Shown here: in pieces, positions 35,544 to 44,759 of the stretch | Position numbering within the stretch: the first letter of the stretch is position 1 | Layout: each line of letters starts with the position of its first letter | Origin: an uncultured Anaerolineae bacterium | Lineage (GTDB): Bacteria > Chloroflexota > Anaerolineae > JACIWP01 | Assembly (NCBI GenBank): GCA_938049385.1 | Contig: CALIBQ010000022.1 | Span: forward strand, 30,871-94,870 | Length of the DNA: 64,000 bases | Direction of reading: 5' to 3' | The notes under the pieces: model-generated | What the model was told of the DNA's origin: nothing | The model's input: only the letters and a program-made list of their open reading frames with translations | Database searches by the model: none | Position numbers and translations under genes: made by a program

Positions 35544-36158
35544 CTATGTCGCGCTTGCCCCGCGCCGGCGCCAGGCCAGCCAGGCCAGGAAGAGCGTCAG
35601 CAGTGCGGTGGCAATGAGCATCTCCCACATCATGAAGGTTTCGGAGACGCCGGGCGCCATGCGCGGGCGGAACCCCAGCCCGTAATCCACCCAATCGGAG
35701 AGATAGAACCATGCGCCGGCCAGCAAAGCATGGCGCAGGCGGATGCGGGTCAGGAACGAGGCCAGCACCACCCCTTCCAGTATCATGCCGATATGGGTCA
35801 GCGTCATGACCACGCTTTCGGTGGTGGCGGGGTAGCCGGCGCGCCAGAAGAGGATCCAGACCGTGACGGTCCAGGTGCCGTATTTGATGAGCCCCATGGT
35901 GGTGATGGCGTTGAACCAGGTCCATTCGCGCCGGCCAAGGGCGATGCCGGCCAGCGCCACCGCAAAGAGGACGGCGAAGAGAGGGCAGTCCGGCACGAAG
36001 ACCAGCGCCCACCAGGGGGTTTTCAGCAGGTCAGCGCCGTACCAGTAGATGGCGCCGATGATGCCGGCGAGCACGTTGATGGCGAACAGCGTCCACAGCG
36101 CCCAGGGGCGCAGGATGAAGGCCCGCACTTGCCAATACGTTTGTGCCACAGCGGTCAT
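35544..36158 (-). CDS. DUF1405-family membrane protein
   Basis: 204 residues with about six membrane segments. The pattern NVLAGIIGAIYWYGADLLKTPWWALVFVPDCPLFA, seen in pieces at 29-62, and YLSDWVDYGLGFRP near 152 are typical of the DUF1405 family (Bacillus YpjA type), of unknown function. Its ATG overlaps the acyltransferase stop by four bases, and lgt follows 10 bases after it, so all three form one transcription unit. Confidence 0.88.
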   Translation of the reverse strand: MTAVAQTYWQVRAFILRPWALWTLFAINVLAGIIGAIYWYGADLLKTPWWALVFVPDCPLFAVLFAVALAGIALGRREWTWFNAITTMGLIKYGTWTVTVWILFWRAGYPATTESVVMTLTHIGMILEGVVLASFLTRIRLRHALLAGAWFYLSDWVDYGLGFRPRMAPGVSETFMMWEMLIATALLTLFLAWLAWRRRGASAT

Positions 36159-36712
36159 CGCTCCCCTCCAGAATTGGTCCGTCCCAGCACGCGAATGGGC
36201 ACCCCACCCACGATGGTGTGGGGCGGCACGTCTTTATTCACCAGGCTCATGGCGGAGACCACCGCGCCGTCGCCGATGATGACGCCGGGCAGGACCGTCA
36301 CGTTAGCGCCGATCATCACGTCCCGCCCGATGACTACCGGGCCGGTGCGCAGTTCGTGCCGCAGGAACTCATGGGCCAGGATAACGCTGTTATATCCGAG
36401 GATGGTATTGTCGCCAATGGTGATAAGTTCGGGGAAGAAGATGTCGAACATGGACATCAGGCCGGCGGATACCCTGGCGCCCACCTTCATCCCCGTCCAG
36501 CGGAACAGGACGTTCTTCAGGTTCTCGGACGGCAGGTAGCGGCAGAGGAAAATGAGGAGAAAGTTGCGCACCACCTTCCACGGGCTGGCGAACCGGGTCC
36601 AGTACTGCAGGGAATTGTGCGGTCCCGGGCTGGGATGGATGGTCAGGCGTTCCAGCCGGCGGTTGACCAGTTCCTCTTCCCTTTGCGCTTCCGATAATGC
36701 CGCTTCGCTCAT
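36155..36712 (-). CDS. Hexapeptide-repeat acyltransferase
   Basis: 185 residues from ATG 36712 (GGAGAAGAG upstream). Residues 80-175 have left-handed beta-helix hexad repeats (VGARVSAGLMSMFDIFFP, LITIGDNTILGYNSVILA, VVIGRDVMIGANVTVLPG, VIIGDGAVVSAMSLVNKD, VPPHTIVGGVPIRVLG), ending in the xylose/maltose O-acetyltransferase type IVGGVPIRV motif. The His in AHEF is the likely catalytic base. The N-terminus (RNFLLIFLCRYLP) is hydrophobic. Acceptor is unknown; a membrane lipid or surface glycan fits the neighbourhood. Confidence 0.85.
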   Translation of the reverse strand: MSEAALSEAQREEELVNRRLERLTIHPSPGPHNSLQYWTRFASPWKVVRNFLLIFLCRYLPSENLKNVLFRWTGMKVGARVSAGLMSMFDIFFPELITIGDNTILGYNSVILAHEFLRHELRTGPVVIGRDVMIGANVTVLPGVIIGDGAVVSAMSLVNKDVPPHTIVGGVPIRVLGRTNSGGER

Positions 36713-36775
36713 GTGCTCTTCTCCAACAGCAGGACTACCTAAGGCCAGATCACGGTACCCCCATCCCTGACCGGC

Positions 36776-36804
36776 TGGACGGGCAGGGGGCCATGCGGTA
36801 TAAT
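36776..36804 (+). promoter_or_regulatory. Candidate promoter of the M50-like gene
   Basis: TGGACG (36776-36781) and TATAAT (36799-36804) with 17 bases between them, in the 154-base divergent gap. The -35 is weak. Confidence 0.4.
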
Positions 36805-36866
36805 ACTGCCGGCTGTGTATCGGCGGCTGTCCGCCGGCCGGCATTCCAGCGCACGGAGTGATCCCC

Positions 36867-37619
36867 ATGCTTTGGCCGTTGCTCTGGTTCATCGTGACCC
36901 TTCTGCCCATCGTCTGGCTGAACCGCTGGATCAGCCGGCATCTGCAGGGATTGGGACTGCTGTTAAGCGGCAGTCCCAATGCCGCGGTGGTCTTCTATTT
37001 CGTGGTGATGCTGCCGGGCATCTTGGTGCATGAGCTCAGCCATTGGGCAACCGCCCACCTGCTGGGCCTGCGCACCGGCAAAATCACCCTGGGGCCGGCC
37101 CGGAGCGGTGCAAAGGTGCGGCTGGGTGCCGTGCGCATCGCCCGGGCGGACCCCCTGCGCGAAAGCCTGGTGGGGCTGGCCCCCCTGTTGGCCGGCTCCG
37201 GCTTGATTCTGCTCATCGGCCAGGCCGTTTTTAACCTGCGACAGCTTACCCAGGCCTTTGTCCTCGGGGACGCGGCCTGGTTCTTCCAGACGCTGGCCGG
37301 CAATATGAAAACACCGGACTTCTGGGTTTGGCTCTATCTGATTTTTGCCCTCAGCAACGCCATGCTTCCGAGCGAATCGGACCGGCGCGCTTGGCTTCCC
37401 CTGGGCATCTTCCTCGGCGTCGGGGTCATCGTGCTGATCATTATCGGCTGGTCGCCGGCCATCCCTCCGGCCCTATTGGACCGCGTCATCGGCCTGGTGG
37501 GCTATCTGGACCTGGCCTTCGTCATCACGCTAGCGGCGGACCTGGTCTTCGTGGGGCTCATCGCCGGCAGTGAGGCCCTGATCGGCTGGCTGACCGGCCA
37601 CCGGGTGCGCTACTCCTGA
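36867..37619 (+). CDS. M50-like membrane zinc metalloprotease
   Basis: 250 residues, about six membrane segments. The zinc motif HELSH lies at the end of a membrane helix (GILVHELSHWATAHLLG, about 56-72). A later segment SNAMLPSESDRRAW (about 167-180) offers the Asn-Pro-Asp type third ligand of site-2-type proteases. ATG 36867 is eight bases after GGAG; GTG 36858 is less well placed. Substrate unknown. Its last 90 bases overlap, on the opposite strand, the end of the next gene. Confidence 0.8.
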   Translation: MLWPLLWFIVTLLPIVWLNRWISRHLQGLGLLLSGSPNAAVVFYFVVMLPGILVHELSHWATAHLLGLRTGKITLGPARSGAKVRLGAVRIARADPLRESLVGLAPLLAGSGLILLIGQAVFNLRQLTQAFVLGDAAWFFQTLAGNMKTPDFWVWLYLIFALSNAMLPSESDRRAWLPLGIFLGVGVIVLIIIGWSPAIPPALLDRVIGLVGYLDLAFVITLAADLVFVGLIAGSEALIGWLTGHRVRYS

Positions 37620-38663
37620 CAGCGGATGCTGACGCCAGCTCACGTACAGGAGCATGCCCAGCGTAATGCCCCCCAGCACCAGCATGGCCAGCACTTTATA
37701 TACGCGCTTGGAGATGACGAGCGCCAGTACGCCAAAGGCCAGGCAGAACATGTAATAGATAAGCGCGATAGCGCGCGGCGAGAGGCCCAGGTCGTACAGC
37801 CGATGATGGAGATGACCGCGGTCGCCGGCGCCGATGGGCCGGCCGGCGCGCCAGCGGTTCAGGATTTGCCAGGCCACATCTACGATGGGAAGTCCCATCA
37901 CCAGCAGGACGGTGGCCACCTTGGCGCCGGCGATGATGGAAAGAGCGGCCACGGCATAGCCCAGGAAGAAGCTCCCCGAACTGCCCATGAAGACCTTTGC
38001 CGGCGCGAAGTTGAAAGGCAGGAACCCCAGCGCCGCCCCTAACAACGCCAGCGGCAGGAGCGCCACGCTGTACTGCCCCTCGCGAAGCATGTGAATCGTC
38101 AGCACGATGCACAGGATGGCGGTGACGCCGGCGGCCAGCCCATCCACCCCATCCAGGAAATTCACCGTGTTAATCATGCCCATGACCCACAGCACCGTGA
38201 GCAGGGCCGTTGCCCACCAGGGGAAGACGATCAATTCGTTGGTGAAAGGATTCATCACCCGTTCGATGATGATCAGGTAGGGGATGGAGAGCAGAGCGAC
38301 GGTGAGTTGGGCGACGAACTGCGGCGTTGGCCCCAGTCCCAGGCGGTCGTCCAGCAGGCCGAAGACGAACATGAAGGTACAGCCCCACAGCAGGCCGGCC
38401 AGGCGAATCACCTCTTTCGGGTCATTGCGTGCCGGCTGGAGATGCGAGGGGAGCAGGAGAGAGAGCAGTACCGCCGCGACAAATGGGAAGTAGAGACCCG
38501 GTCCACCGAGCCGGGAGATGACGCCGTGATGCCGCCGGCGGCCCCCCGGCACATCCACCAGGCCGAGCCGTTCCCCCAGCCGGCGCGCTGCCGGCGTGAT
38601 CAGCAGGGCCAGGGAAAACGCTGTGATAAATGTCAGGGCATAAGGCCCTATGCTTCGCCACAT
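37530..38663 (-). CDS. MraY/WecA-family sugar-phosphate transferase
   Basis: 377 residues, about ten membrane segments. It would attach a sugar-1-phosphate to a polyprenyl phosphate. Family marks are [18 protein letters not shown] (about 37-54), [15 protein letters not shown] (Asp-Asp, about 101-115), [14 protein letters not shown] (about 163-176), [15 protein letters not shown] and the [16 protein letters not shown] loop with the HHR that places it with WecA/TagO types. The last 40 residues ([18 protein letters not shown]...) are hydrophilic and lie antisense to the M50-like gene, so this tail may be a run-on past an older end. Confidence 0.9.
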   Translation of the reverse strand: MWRSIGPYALTFITAFSLALLITPAARRLGERLGLVDVPGGRRRHHGVISRLGGPGLYFPFVAAVLLSLLLPSHLQPARNDPKEVIRLAGLLWGCTFMFVFGLLDDRLGLGPTPQFVAQLTVALLSIPYLIIIERVMNPFTNELIVFPWWATALLTVLWVMGMINTVNFLDGVDGLAAGVTAILCIVLTIHMLREGQYSVALLPLALLGAALGFLPFNFAPAKVFMGSSGSFFLGYAVAALSIIAGAKVATVLLVMGLPIVDVAWQILNRWRAGRPIGAGDRGHLHHRLYDLGLSPRAIALIYYMFCLAFGVLALVISKRVYKVLAMLVLGGITLGMLLYVSWRQHPLSGVAHPVAGQPADQGLTAGDEPHEDQVRR

Positions 38664-39118
38664 GCGGTGCCTTCGGTTGGTTCGTGCTCGCCGGCGGGGC
38701 TGAAGCGCACCAGCGCCACGCCGGCCTCGCTCAGGAAGATGCGCGCCTGTGGGTCCGGATAATCCCCTTCGTACACCACGCGCTTGATGCCGGCGTTGAT
38801 GATCATCTTGGCGCAGGTCAGACAGGGCTGGTGGGTTACGTAAATGGTACCGCCGTTGATGGACACGCCGTGCAGGGCGGCCTGGATGATGGCATTTTGC
38901 TCGGCATGGAGGGCGCGCATGCAGTGATTGTCAATGATCAGACATCCCACCTCGGTGCAGTGGGGCAGTCCCATCGGTGCGCCGTTGTAGCCGGTGGTGA
39001 GGATGCGCCGGTCCTTCACCACCACCGCGCCCACCGCCGCCCGGGGGCAGGTACTGCGCTTGGCCACCTGGTGGGCGATGCCCATGAAGTACTCGTCCCA
39101 GCTTGGTCTCTGGCCCAT
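38648..39118 (-). CDS. dCMP deaminase
   Basis: 156 residues. Zinc-binding and catalytic motifs HAEQNAI (about 71-77) and PCLTCAK (about 99-105) are intact, and the N-terminal [25 protein letters not shown] is typical of dCMP/ComEB deaminases. It converts dCMP to dUMP for thymidylate synthesis. It overlaps the sugar-phosphate transferase gene by 16 bases. Confidence 0.93.
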   Translation of the reverse strand: MGQRPSWDEYFMGIAHQVAKRSTCPRAAVGAVVVKDRRILTTGYNGAPMGLPHCTEVGCLIIDNHCMRALHAEQNAIIQAALHGVSINGGTIYVTHQPCLTCAKMIINAGIKRVVYEGDYPDPQARIFLSEAGVALVRFSPAGEHEPTEGTACGEA

Positions 39119-39224
39119 GCGGCTCCCCTCCTATGCGAATACCGCCGGCATATCCACTGCCCTGTATATACCACAGACCAGGGAAGCGCGACAAATTGCG
39201 CCGGCGAAGGGTGTTGGAAAAGCA

Positions 39225-39303
39225 GGGGGACACAGCGCCGCTGTGCCCCCGCGTATGCTTGCCGGCGGATGGAGTAAAGGGGCCGGCATGCCGGCCCCTT
39301 TAC
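39225..39303 (-). terminator. Two hairpins downstream of porB
   Basis: A perfect 30-base palindrome at 39274-39303 (arms GTAAAGGGGCCGGC) lies 27 bases past the porB stop. A second hairpin at 39225-39250 (GGGG with CACAGCG against CGCTGTG and CCCC) follows. The T-run is short, but position and stability favour termination of the por operon. Confidence 0.6.
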
Positions 39304-39330
39304 CGCAGTCCCGTTTCTCTATCCAACCAA

Positions 39331-40260
39331 TCACGCCTCGCCGCACAGCTTCAACAGGCGCTCCCAGCGGCGGTCCACCTCGGCCTGGATCTCGTCGATG
39401 AGGTGGCGGTTCTCCGGGCGGAAGAGGTGCCGGAAGCGGCCCTGCGGCTCCAGCCAGACGGTGATGGGCAGTTTCTCCTTGGGTTTATACGTCAGCCGCC
39501 AGACGCCGTCCTCCACTTCATAGAGCGGCCAGAAACAGGTTTCCACGGCCAGCCGGCTCAGCTCGATGCTCAGCTCAGGCGGATGGCGCCAGCCGCGGTT
39601 GCAGGAGGAGATGACGTTCAGGAAGGCCGGCCCTTTCTCCACTCCCTTGCGCACTTTGCGCATCAGGTCGCGCCAGTTGTGGGGCGAGGCCTGGGCCACG
39701 TAGGGGATGTTGTGGGCGGCCATGATGGCGGTCAGGTCCTTGGGGTACTGCATTTTGCCGGGGATGACCTTGCCGGCCGGCGAGGTGGTGGTCTCCGCGC
39801 CGCGCGGCGTGGCGCTGGAGCGCTGGATGCCGGTGTTCATATAGGCGCCGTTGTCGTAGCAGATGTACAGGATTTTATGGCCGCGCTCCATGGCGCCGGA
39901 CAATGCCTGCAGGCCGATGTCATAAGTGCCGCCGTCGCCGCCGAAAGCGATGAACTTGATGTCCTCGGTGACCTTGCCCTGGCGCTTCAGAGACTGATAC
40001 GCGGCTTCCACCCCGCTGATGGTGGAGGCGGCGTTCTCGAAGGCGCTGTGGATCCAGGGCACGCGCCAGGAGGTATAGGGGAAGATGCTGGTCGAGACTT
40101 CCAGACAGCCGGTAGCATTGGCTACCACAACTGGCTCATCAATGGCGAGCAGGACCTGGCGCACGATGGTGCCGGCGCCGCATCCCGGGCACAGGCGGTG
40201 TCCCGGAGCGAACAGGTCGGGCTTATGTGACAGGTCTTTGAGCGCTAGTTTCGTGACCAT
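39331..40260 (-). CDS. porB: Pyruvate (2-oxoacid):ferredoxin oxidoreductase, beta subunit
   Basis: 309 residues; the thiamine-diphosphate subunit. HRLCPGCGAGTIVRQ has two of the Cys that bind a 4Fe-4S cluster, ATGCLEVST the third and SSCNRGWRH the fourth. FIAFGGDGGTYDIGLQALSGAMERG followed by CYDNGAYMNTGIQRS is the TPP motif. With porA, porD and porG it decarboxylates pyruvate (or a related oxoacid) to acyl-CoA and reduces ferredoxin; the reaction is characteristic of anaerobes. Last gene of the operon. Confidence 0.93.
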   Translation of the reverse strand: MVTKLALKDLSHKPDLFAPGHRLCPGCGAGTIVRQVLLAIDEPVVVANATGCLEVSTSIFPYTSWRVPWIHSAFENAASTISGVEAAYQSLKRQGKVTEDIKFIAFGGDGGTYDIGLQALSGAMERGHKILYICYDNGAYMNTGIQRSSATPRGAETTTSPAGKVIPGKMQYPKDLTAIMAAHNIPYVAQASPHNWRDLMRKVRKGVEKGPAFLNVISSCNRGWRHPPELSIELSRLAVETCFWPLYEVEDGVWRLTYKPKEKLPITVWLEPQGRFRHLFRPENRHLIDEIQAEVDRRWERLLKLCGEA

Positions 40261-40287
40261 GGTTGTGGACTCCTCTCTTTGCCAGGA

Positions 40288-41478
40288 TTATTCGCGAACG
40301 CCCAGATAGGTGACCAGGCGTTCGACCTGGCCAGTTTCCAGAATGCGGAACAGGTCGTCGTACACGCTTTCGATTTGTGCCGGCACAATATCGCGGCCGC
40401 CCAGGCCGAAGATATAATCCACGACGGGCATGTTCCCGCCGTAAATGCGCTGAGCGGAGAGGACTTCGAGATAGAGCGGGCCGGCGTTGTGCATGGCGCC
40501 GAAGCTGATGGAGCGGTCCATCACCGCTACGGCCTTCAGATGGCGGAGGGCATCGGCCAGTTCCTTGGCGGGGAACGGCCGGAAGACGCGTGGCTTCAGC
40601 AGGCCGACCTTTTTGCCCTGCGCCCGCAGTTTATCCACCACGGCCTTGGTGGTGCCGGCGGTGGAAGAGAGCACCACGATGGCTACCTCGGCATCCTCCA
40701 GCCGGTAGGCCTCGAACAGGCCGTACCTGCGGCCGGACAGCTTCTCGTACTCGCGCGCTACCTCCAGGATGACCTCCTGGGCGTGGGCCATGCCCTCCAC
40801 CTGTTGGCGCTTGTGTTCGAAGTAGTAATCGTAGAAATCCAGCGGGCCGTAGGTGACGGGGTTATGCACATCCAGGAGGGTGGGCATGGCCGGCTTGTAC
40901 TCGCCTACGAAGCTCTGCACCTCCTCGTCCGAGAGCAGTTCCACCCGTTCCATGGCATGGCTGGTGATGAAGCCGTCGTGCATGACCATCACGGGCAGGA
41001 GCACGTCGGGGTGTTCGGCGATGCGCACCGCCTGGATGAAATTGTCGTATGATTCCTGGGCGTTCTCAGAGAAAATCTGGATCCAGCCGGCCTCGCGGGC
41101 GCCCATGGTGTCCGAGTGGTCGCAGTGGATGTTGATAGGACCGGAGAGGGCGCGATTGACGTCCAGCATGACGATGGGGAGGCGGTAGGAGGCGGCGATG
41201 TAGAGCACCTCCCACATGAAGGCCAGGCCGGCGGAGGAGGTAGCGGTCATCACGCGGGCGCCGGCGGCGGCCGCGCCGATGCAGGCGCTCATGGCGCTGT
41301 GTTCGCTCTCCACCGTGATGAACTCGGTTTTCACCAGCCCATTGGCGACAAACTCAGAAAAGGTCTGAACCGTCGAGGTCTGCGGCGTAATAGGATAAGC
41401 GGCTACTACATCAGGGTTAATCTGCCGCATGGCATGGGCGACAGCCGCATTGCCATCGAGTGCCATGATTTCTCTCAT
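40288..41478 (-). CDS. porA: Pyruvate (2-oxoacid):ferredoxin oxidoreductase, alpha subunit
   Basis: 396 residues. DVVAAYPITPQTSTVQTFSE (substrate and TPP pyrimidine side), FITVESEHSAMSACIGAAAAGARVMTATSSAGLA and MLDVNRALSGPINIHCDHSD are characteristic. GGAG ten bases before ATG 41478 supports this start; ATG 41466 is possible. 27 bases separate it from porB. Substrate preference (pyruvate or 2-oxoisovalerate) cannot be read with certainty. Confidence 0.93.
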   Translation of the reverse strand: MREIMALDGNAAVAHAMRQINPDVVAAYPITPQTSTVQTFSEFVANGLVKTEFITVESEHSAMSACIGAAAAGARVMTATSSAGLAFMWEVLYIAASYRLPIVMLDVNRALSGPINIHCDHSDTMGAREAGWIQIFSENAQESYDNFIQAVRIAEHPDVLLPVMVMHDGFITSHAMERVELLSDEEVQSFVGEYKPAMPTLLDVHNPVTYGPLDFYDYYFEHKRQQVEGMAHAQEVILEVAREYEKLSGRRYGLFEAYRLEDAEVAIVVLSSTAGTTKAVVDKLRAQGKKVGLLKPRVFRPFPAKELADALRHLKAVAVMDRSISFGAMHNAGPLYLEVLSAQRIYGGNMPVVDYIFGLGGRDIVPAQIESVYDDLFRILETGQVERLVTYLGVRE

Positions 41479-41529
41479 TGTATCGTTACTCCTTCTTTCC
41501 GGGTCGGGTGTTGGTGTCCTGGCAGGAGA

Positions 41530-41829
41530 CTACTTCTCTTTCTCGAACTCGGTCTCTGGTGTCATCGTGATGCACTTGGTGGGGCACACCTGGGCACAGA
41601 CGCCGCAGCCCTTGCAGTGCTCCAGGTCAAAGCCCACCATTTTCTCGTCCTGCACCAGGATGCTGGAATCGGGGCAGTATATCCAGCAGAAGAGGCAGTG
41701 GATGCATTTTTCGGCGTCGCGGACGGGGCGGAAAGCCCGCCAGCCGCCGGTTTTATACTCGGCGGAGTTGCCGGCCTCCAGGATTAATCCCCCGATGGGG
41801 ATATCCTTCCAACCTGTTCCCTTGGGCAT
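41530..41829 (-). CDS. porD: Pyruvate (2-oxoacid):ferredoxin oxidoreductase, delta subunit
   Basis: 99 residues, an 8Fe ferredoxin. Two cluster motifs are present: CIHCLFCWIYCP (about 42-53) and CKGCGVCAQVCP (about 72-83). The N-terminal part (GTGWKDIPIGGLI) is a family extension. It links the beta subunit's electron flow to external ferredoxin. Confidence 0.93.
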   Translation of the reverse strand: MPKGTGWKDIPIGGLILEAGNSAEYKTGGWRAFRPVRDAEKCIHCLFCWIYCPDSSILVQDEKMVGFDLEHCKGCGVCAQVCPTKCITMTPETEFEKEK

Positions 41830-41864
41830 CTTTATGTTCCTCCTTTACGGGTTCCGAATGGCAG

Positions 41865-42443
41865 TCAACCTTGTTTGACTTCCTGGGCCGCGCGCTGGAT
41901 GGCCCGCACGTTGGCCTCCACCACATCGGGGCGCAGTTTCTTGCCGAAGTCCTTGCGCACTTGCTCCATGATCTTGTTCAGGTCCAGCAGTCCGGTCGCC
42001 ACGCAGAAGGCGCCCAGCATGGGGGTATTGGTGATCTCGCGCCCCAGCTCCTGGATGGCGATGGTGCTGGCGTCCACCGTGAAGATGCGGATGTTTTTCC
42101 CTTCCAGGTTCAGGCGCTTGCGGATCTCTTCGGGTGGTTCGGTGGTGTTGATGAGGAGCACGCCGTTTTCCTTGAGGCCTTCGGTGACATCCACTACTCC
42201 GAGGAGGGTTGGGTCTAGCACGATGACGACGTCGGGTTCGAGAACGGGGCTGTGCAGGGTAATGGGGCTGTCACTCAGGCGGGTATAGGCCCGGATGGGG
42301 GCACCCATGCGTTCAGCGCCGTAGTCCGGGAAGGCCTGGAAGTAGAAGCCGGCGCCGAGGGCGGTTTCGGCGAGGAGCTTGCCGGCGGTCACTGCTCCCT
42401 GTCCTCCACGTGCGTGCCAGCGAATCTCGATCAATTTGCCCAT
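41865..42443 (-). CDS. porG: Pyruvate (2-oxoacid):ferredoxin oxidoreductase, gamma subunit
   Basis: 192 residues from ATG 42443, with AAGGAGG seven bases upstream. EIRWHARGGQGAVTAGKLLAE (about 5-25) and FPDYGAERMGAPIRAYTR are the gamma-subunit signatures. It is the first gene of the operon, 180 bases after a strong promoter and a structured leader. A longer in-frame start at 42503 would run through the leader and is not favoured. Confidence 0.93.
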   Translation of the reverse strand: MGKLIEIRWHARGGQGAVTAGKLLAETALGAGFYFQAFPDYGAERMGAPIRAYTRLSDSPITLHSPVLEPDVVIVLDPTLLGVVDVTEGLKENGVLLINTTEPPEEIRKRLNLEGKNIRIFTVDASTIAIQELGREITNTPMLGAFCVATGLLDLNKIMEQVRKDFGKKLRPDVVEANVRAIQRAAQEVKQG

Positions 42444-42524
42444 GTTGTCCTCCTTGAAAGGGGAGCGATACGCTCCCCAGCATAATTTGGATACATGATA
42501 CATTTTGGCGCAGCAAAAAATCTC

Positions 42525-42640
42525 AAAAAAAGAGAGGTGATCCTCTTGGGGGATCCCTCTCTACTGTCTACCTTGGAAGTGCGCGCTGGCTTGGCACTGG
42601 CAAGGCGTGAGCCGGGTGATCCCCCAGCTCTCGGCACGCC
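42525..42640 (-). promoter_or_regulatory. Structured leader RNA of the por operon with a terminator (candidate riboswitch or attenuator)
   Basis: Read on the minus strand, the leader begins near 42638. It forms a stem GGCGTG/CACGCC closing an inner hairpin AGCTGGG-loop-CCCGGCT. About 50 bases later comes AGAGAGG (42562-42556), an 18-base loop, CCTCTCT (42537-42531) and TTTTTT, a good intrinsic terminator. GGGGGATC (42625-42618) is perfectly complementary to GATCCCCC (42555-42548) inside the terminator loop, so two structures compete. No T-box sequence (GGGTGGNACCGCG) or known aptamer is recognised. Ligand unknown. Confidence 0.6.
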
Positions 42641-42644
42641 CGTT

Positions 42645-42673
42645 ATTGTAACGCGCTTCACAACGGCTGTCAA
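42645..42673 (-). promoter_or_regulatory. Promoter of the por operon
   Basis: On the minus strand TTGACA (42673-42668) and TACAAT (42650-42645) are 17 bases apart, a near-consensus promoter. Such strength fits a central metabolic operon. Confidence 0.85.
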
Positions 42674-42682
42674 AAATGAGAC

Positions 42683-43045
42683 CTATTCCTTCAGCATCCC
42701 GCGCCGCGCCAGGCGTTCCACCTCACGCTGGCAGGACAGACACAGCGTCGCGTCGGGCTTTGCTTCCAAGCGTTCAGGGTCAATACGTTGGCCGCACCGC
42801 TCGCAAATTCCATATACCCCTAGCTCAATGGCCCGCAGTGCCCGCTCGATGGACTGCAGTCTGGCCTCCAGGGTTTGGACCAGGGACATATTTTTTTCAC
42901 GCTCGTGCAGGTCCGGATCGCCTTCCTCGAGGTCTACCTTCACCTCGCTCTCCCGGAGAATTTGCTGGAGATGTTCCAGTTCCTCCAGGATTTCCTGCCG
43001 CTCTTTTTCCAGTGCGAGACGTTCTCGCTCGGTGGACACTTCCAT
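42683..43045 (-). CDS. DksA/TraR-type zinc-finger protein
   Basis: 120 residues. The N-terminal 75 residues form a helical hairpin or coiled coil (LALEKERQEILEELEHLQQIL; LVQTLEARLQSIERALRAIE). The C-terminal zinc finger has GICERCGQRIDPERLEA and LCLSCQREVE, i.e. CxxC-N17-CxxC. Such proteins may act in the RNA polymerase secondary channel, though most short family members are uncharacterised. It precedes the por promoter on the same strand. Confidence 0.9.
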   Translation of the reverse strand: MEVSTERERLALEKERQEILEELEHLQQILRESEVKVDLEEGDPDLHEREKNMSLVQTLEARLQSIERALRAIELGVYGICERCGQRIDPERLEAKPDATLCLSCQREVERLARRGMLKE

Positions 43046-43259
43046 CTCTTCGCCCTTTCATACAGGCCAGGCTTGTGTTTTCCACCTCCCTGTACAGGCC
43101 TATATATCATCTTTTGCGCCAGGGGTCAAACGCGCCCTGAAAAAGGTGTCGGGTAAATATCACCTGCAGTAGCCGGCTATGTCCCTCCTACATGCGCGAA
43201 AATGGGAAGGGCTGATACCCCGCCCTGGCCTCTGCCGCCAGAGGGAAAAGCGGATGTCG

Positions 43260-44486
43260 CTATAGGCTGGTCAGGACTTTTTCGAAGCGCTCGACCGCCC
43301 AATCCACCTCTTCGCGGGTGATGACCAGCGGAGGGGTGACGCGGATGATGTGCCGGCGCGTATCCTTGCACAGCACGCCGTTGTCTTTCAGCGCCTCGCA
43401 GAAGCGGCGCGCGCCGCCGGCGCTGGGATACAGCTCAATGCCGATCAGCAGACCCAGCCCCCGCACCTCTTTGACATGCGGCGAACGTATCGCCTGCAGT
43501 CGCTCTTTCAGGTATGCGCCCTGAACAGCGGCATTCTCGATCATTCCCTCTTCCACCAGCACTTTCAGTGCCTCCCGCGCCACCGCCGCCGCCAGCGGGT
43601 TGCCCCCGAAGGTGCTCCCATGATCGCCAGGCTCAAAGACGTCCAGGATATCGCGCGAGGAGAGCACGGCGGAAACCGGATAGTAGCCGCCGGAAAGGGC
43701 TTTGCCGATAATGAGCACGTCTGGATGCACGCCTTCGTGTTCGCAGGCCAGCAGTTTGCCCGTGCGGCCCAGGCCGGTCTGAATCTCGTCGGCGATGAAG
43801 AGCACGTTGTGTTGGGCGCACAGCTCTGCCAGCCGGCGCAGATAACCCTTGGGCGGCACAATAACTCCGCCCTCGCCCTGCACCGGTTCCACCAGGACGG
43901 CGGCGGTGTTAGGAGTGATGGCGCGCTCCACTGCCTCCAGGTCGCCGAAGGGGACGATGCGGAAGCCCGGGGTAAAGGGGCCGAAGCCGGCACGGTACTG
44001 TTCCTCCGTCGAGAAGCTGATGATAGTGATGGTGCGGCCGTGGAAGTTCTCGGCGAAGACGATGATCTCCGCCTGATCCGCCGGCACGCCCTTTTTCACG
44101 TATGCCCATTTGCGGGCCAGCTTCAGCGCGGTCTCCACCCCTTCCGCCCCTGAGTTCATGGGGAGGAAGCGCTCGTACCCCAGCAGTTCGCACGCCTCTT
44201 TGCACAGCAGGGGGAGCTGTTCGTTGTGGAATGCCCGTGAGGTGAGGGTAACTTTCTGCGCTTGTTCGACCAGGGCCTGATAGATACGGGGGTGACAGTG
44301 GCCTTGATTGACAGCGGAGTAGGCGGCCAGGCAGTCGAGGTAGCGCCGGCCTTCTACGTCATACACCCAGACACCCTGTGCCCGGGAAATCACTACGTCC
44401 AAGGGATGATAGTTGCGCGCGCCGTATTGTTCGTGGAGGGCAATATAGCCGGCGCTGTCGAGCTTCGCCGCGGTTCGAACTGCCAT
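43260..44486 (-). CDS. rocD: Ornithine-oxo-acid aminotransferase
   Basis: 408 residues, class III PLP aminotransferase. It converts ornithine to glutamate semialdehyde. [20 protein letters not shown] is a strong N-terminal match to ornithine aminotransferases, followed by [35 protein letters not shown] binds PLP phosphate, and the PLP Lys is in [16 protein letters not shown] (about 262). [16 protein letters not shown] is the next signature. It stands alone between a gap with a family B repeat upstream and the DksA-type gene downstream. Confidence 0.92.
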   Translation of the reverse strand: MAVRTAAKLDSAGYIALHEQYGARNYHPLDVVISRAQGVWVYDVEGRRYLDCLAAYSAVNQGHCHPRIYQALVEQAQKVTLTSRAFHNEQLPLLCKEACELLGYERFLPMNSGAEGVETALKLARKWAYVKKGVPADQAEIIVFAENFHGRTITIISFSTEEQYRAGFGPFTPGFRIVPFGDLEAVERAITPNTAAVLVEPVQGEGGVIVPPKGYLRRLAELCAQHNVLFIADEIQTGLGRTGKLLACEHEGVHPDVLIIGKALSGGYYPVSAVLSSRDILDVFEPGDHGSTFGGNPLAAAVAREALKVLVEEGMIENAAVQGAYLKERLQAIRSPHVKEVRGLGLLIGIELYPSAGGARRFCEALKDNGVLCKDTRRHIIRVTPPLVITREEVDWAVERFEKVLTSL

Positions 44487-44617
44487 GACACGACCTCCTT
44501 GTCGTTGTGCTGGTTGACAGCAACATTATAACCGATGTCAGCGCCGGCGCCAAATTCTGGGGGCGAATAGTTTAGCAATGGCCTCGCAAACTGGCAGTCC
44601 CCCTGTATCGTGCTGGG

Positions 44618-44735
44618 GCCTGGCTTTGCCCGGACACGAACGTCCTGACTGAGGAAGCGAGGCGCCGTGGGCTTCAAACCGGCCCTGAAGAGGGCTTCTT
44701 CGCCCGCTTAGCCAGGCGGTTCAACGCCTGGCGGG
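44618..44735 (-). repeat. Dispersed non-coding repeat, family B, copy 2
   Basis: Its reverse complement carries GCCAGGCGTTGAACCGCCTGG, the AAGCCCTCTTCAGGG hairpin and CAGGACGTTCGTGTCCGGGC, in the same order as copy 3 at 55847. It occupies most of the 44487-44759 gap between the SpoIIE and ornithine aminotransferase genes. No gene is visible in that gap. Confidence 0.7.
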
Positions 44736-44759
44736 GAATCAGGGGAGGCTGTCCGTGCA

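Noticed and set aside
42525..42640. T-box leader for the por operon
   Set aside because: No conserved T-box sequence and no aminoacyl-tRNA or amino-acid gene downstream.
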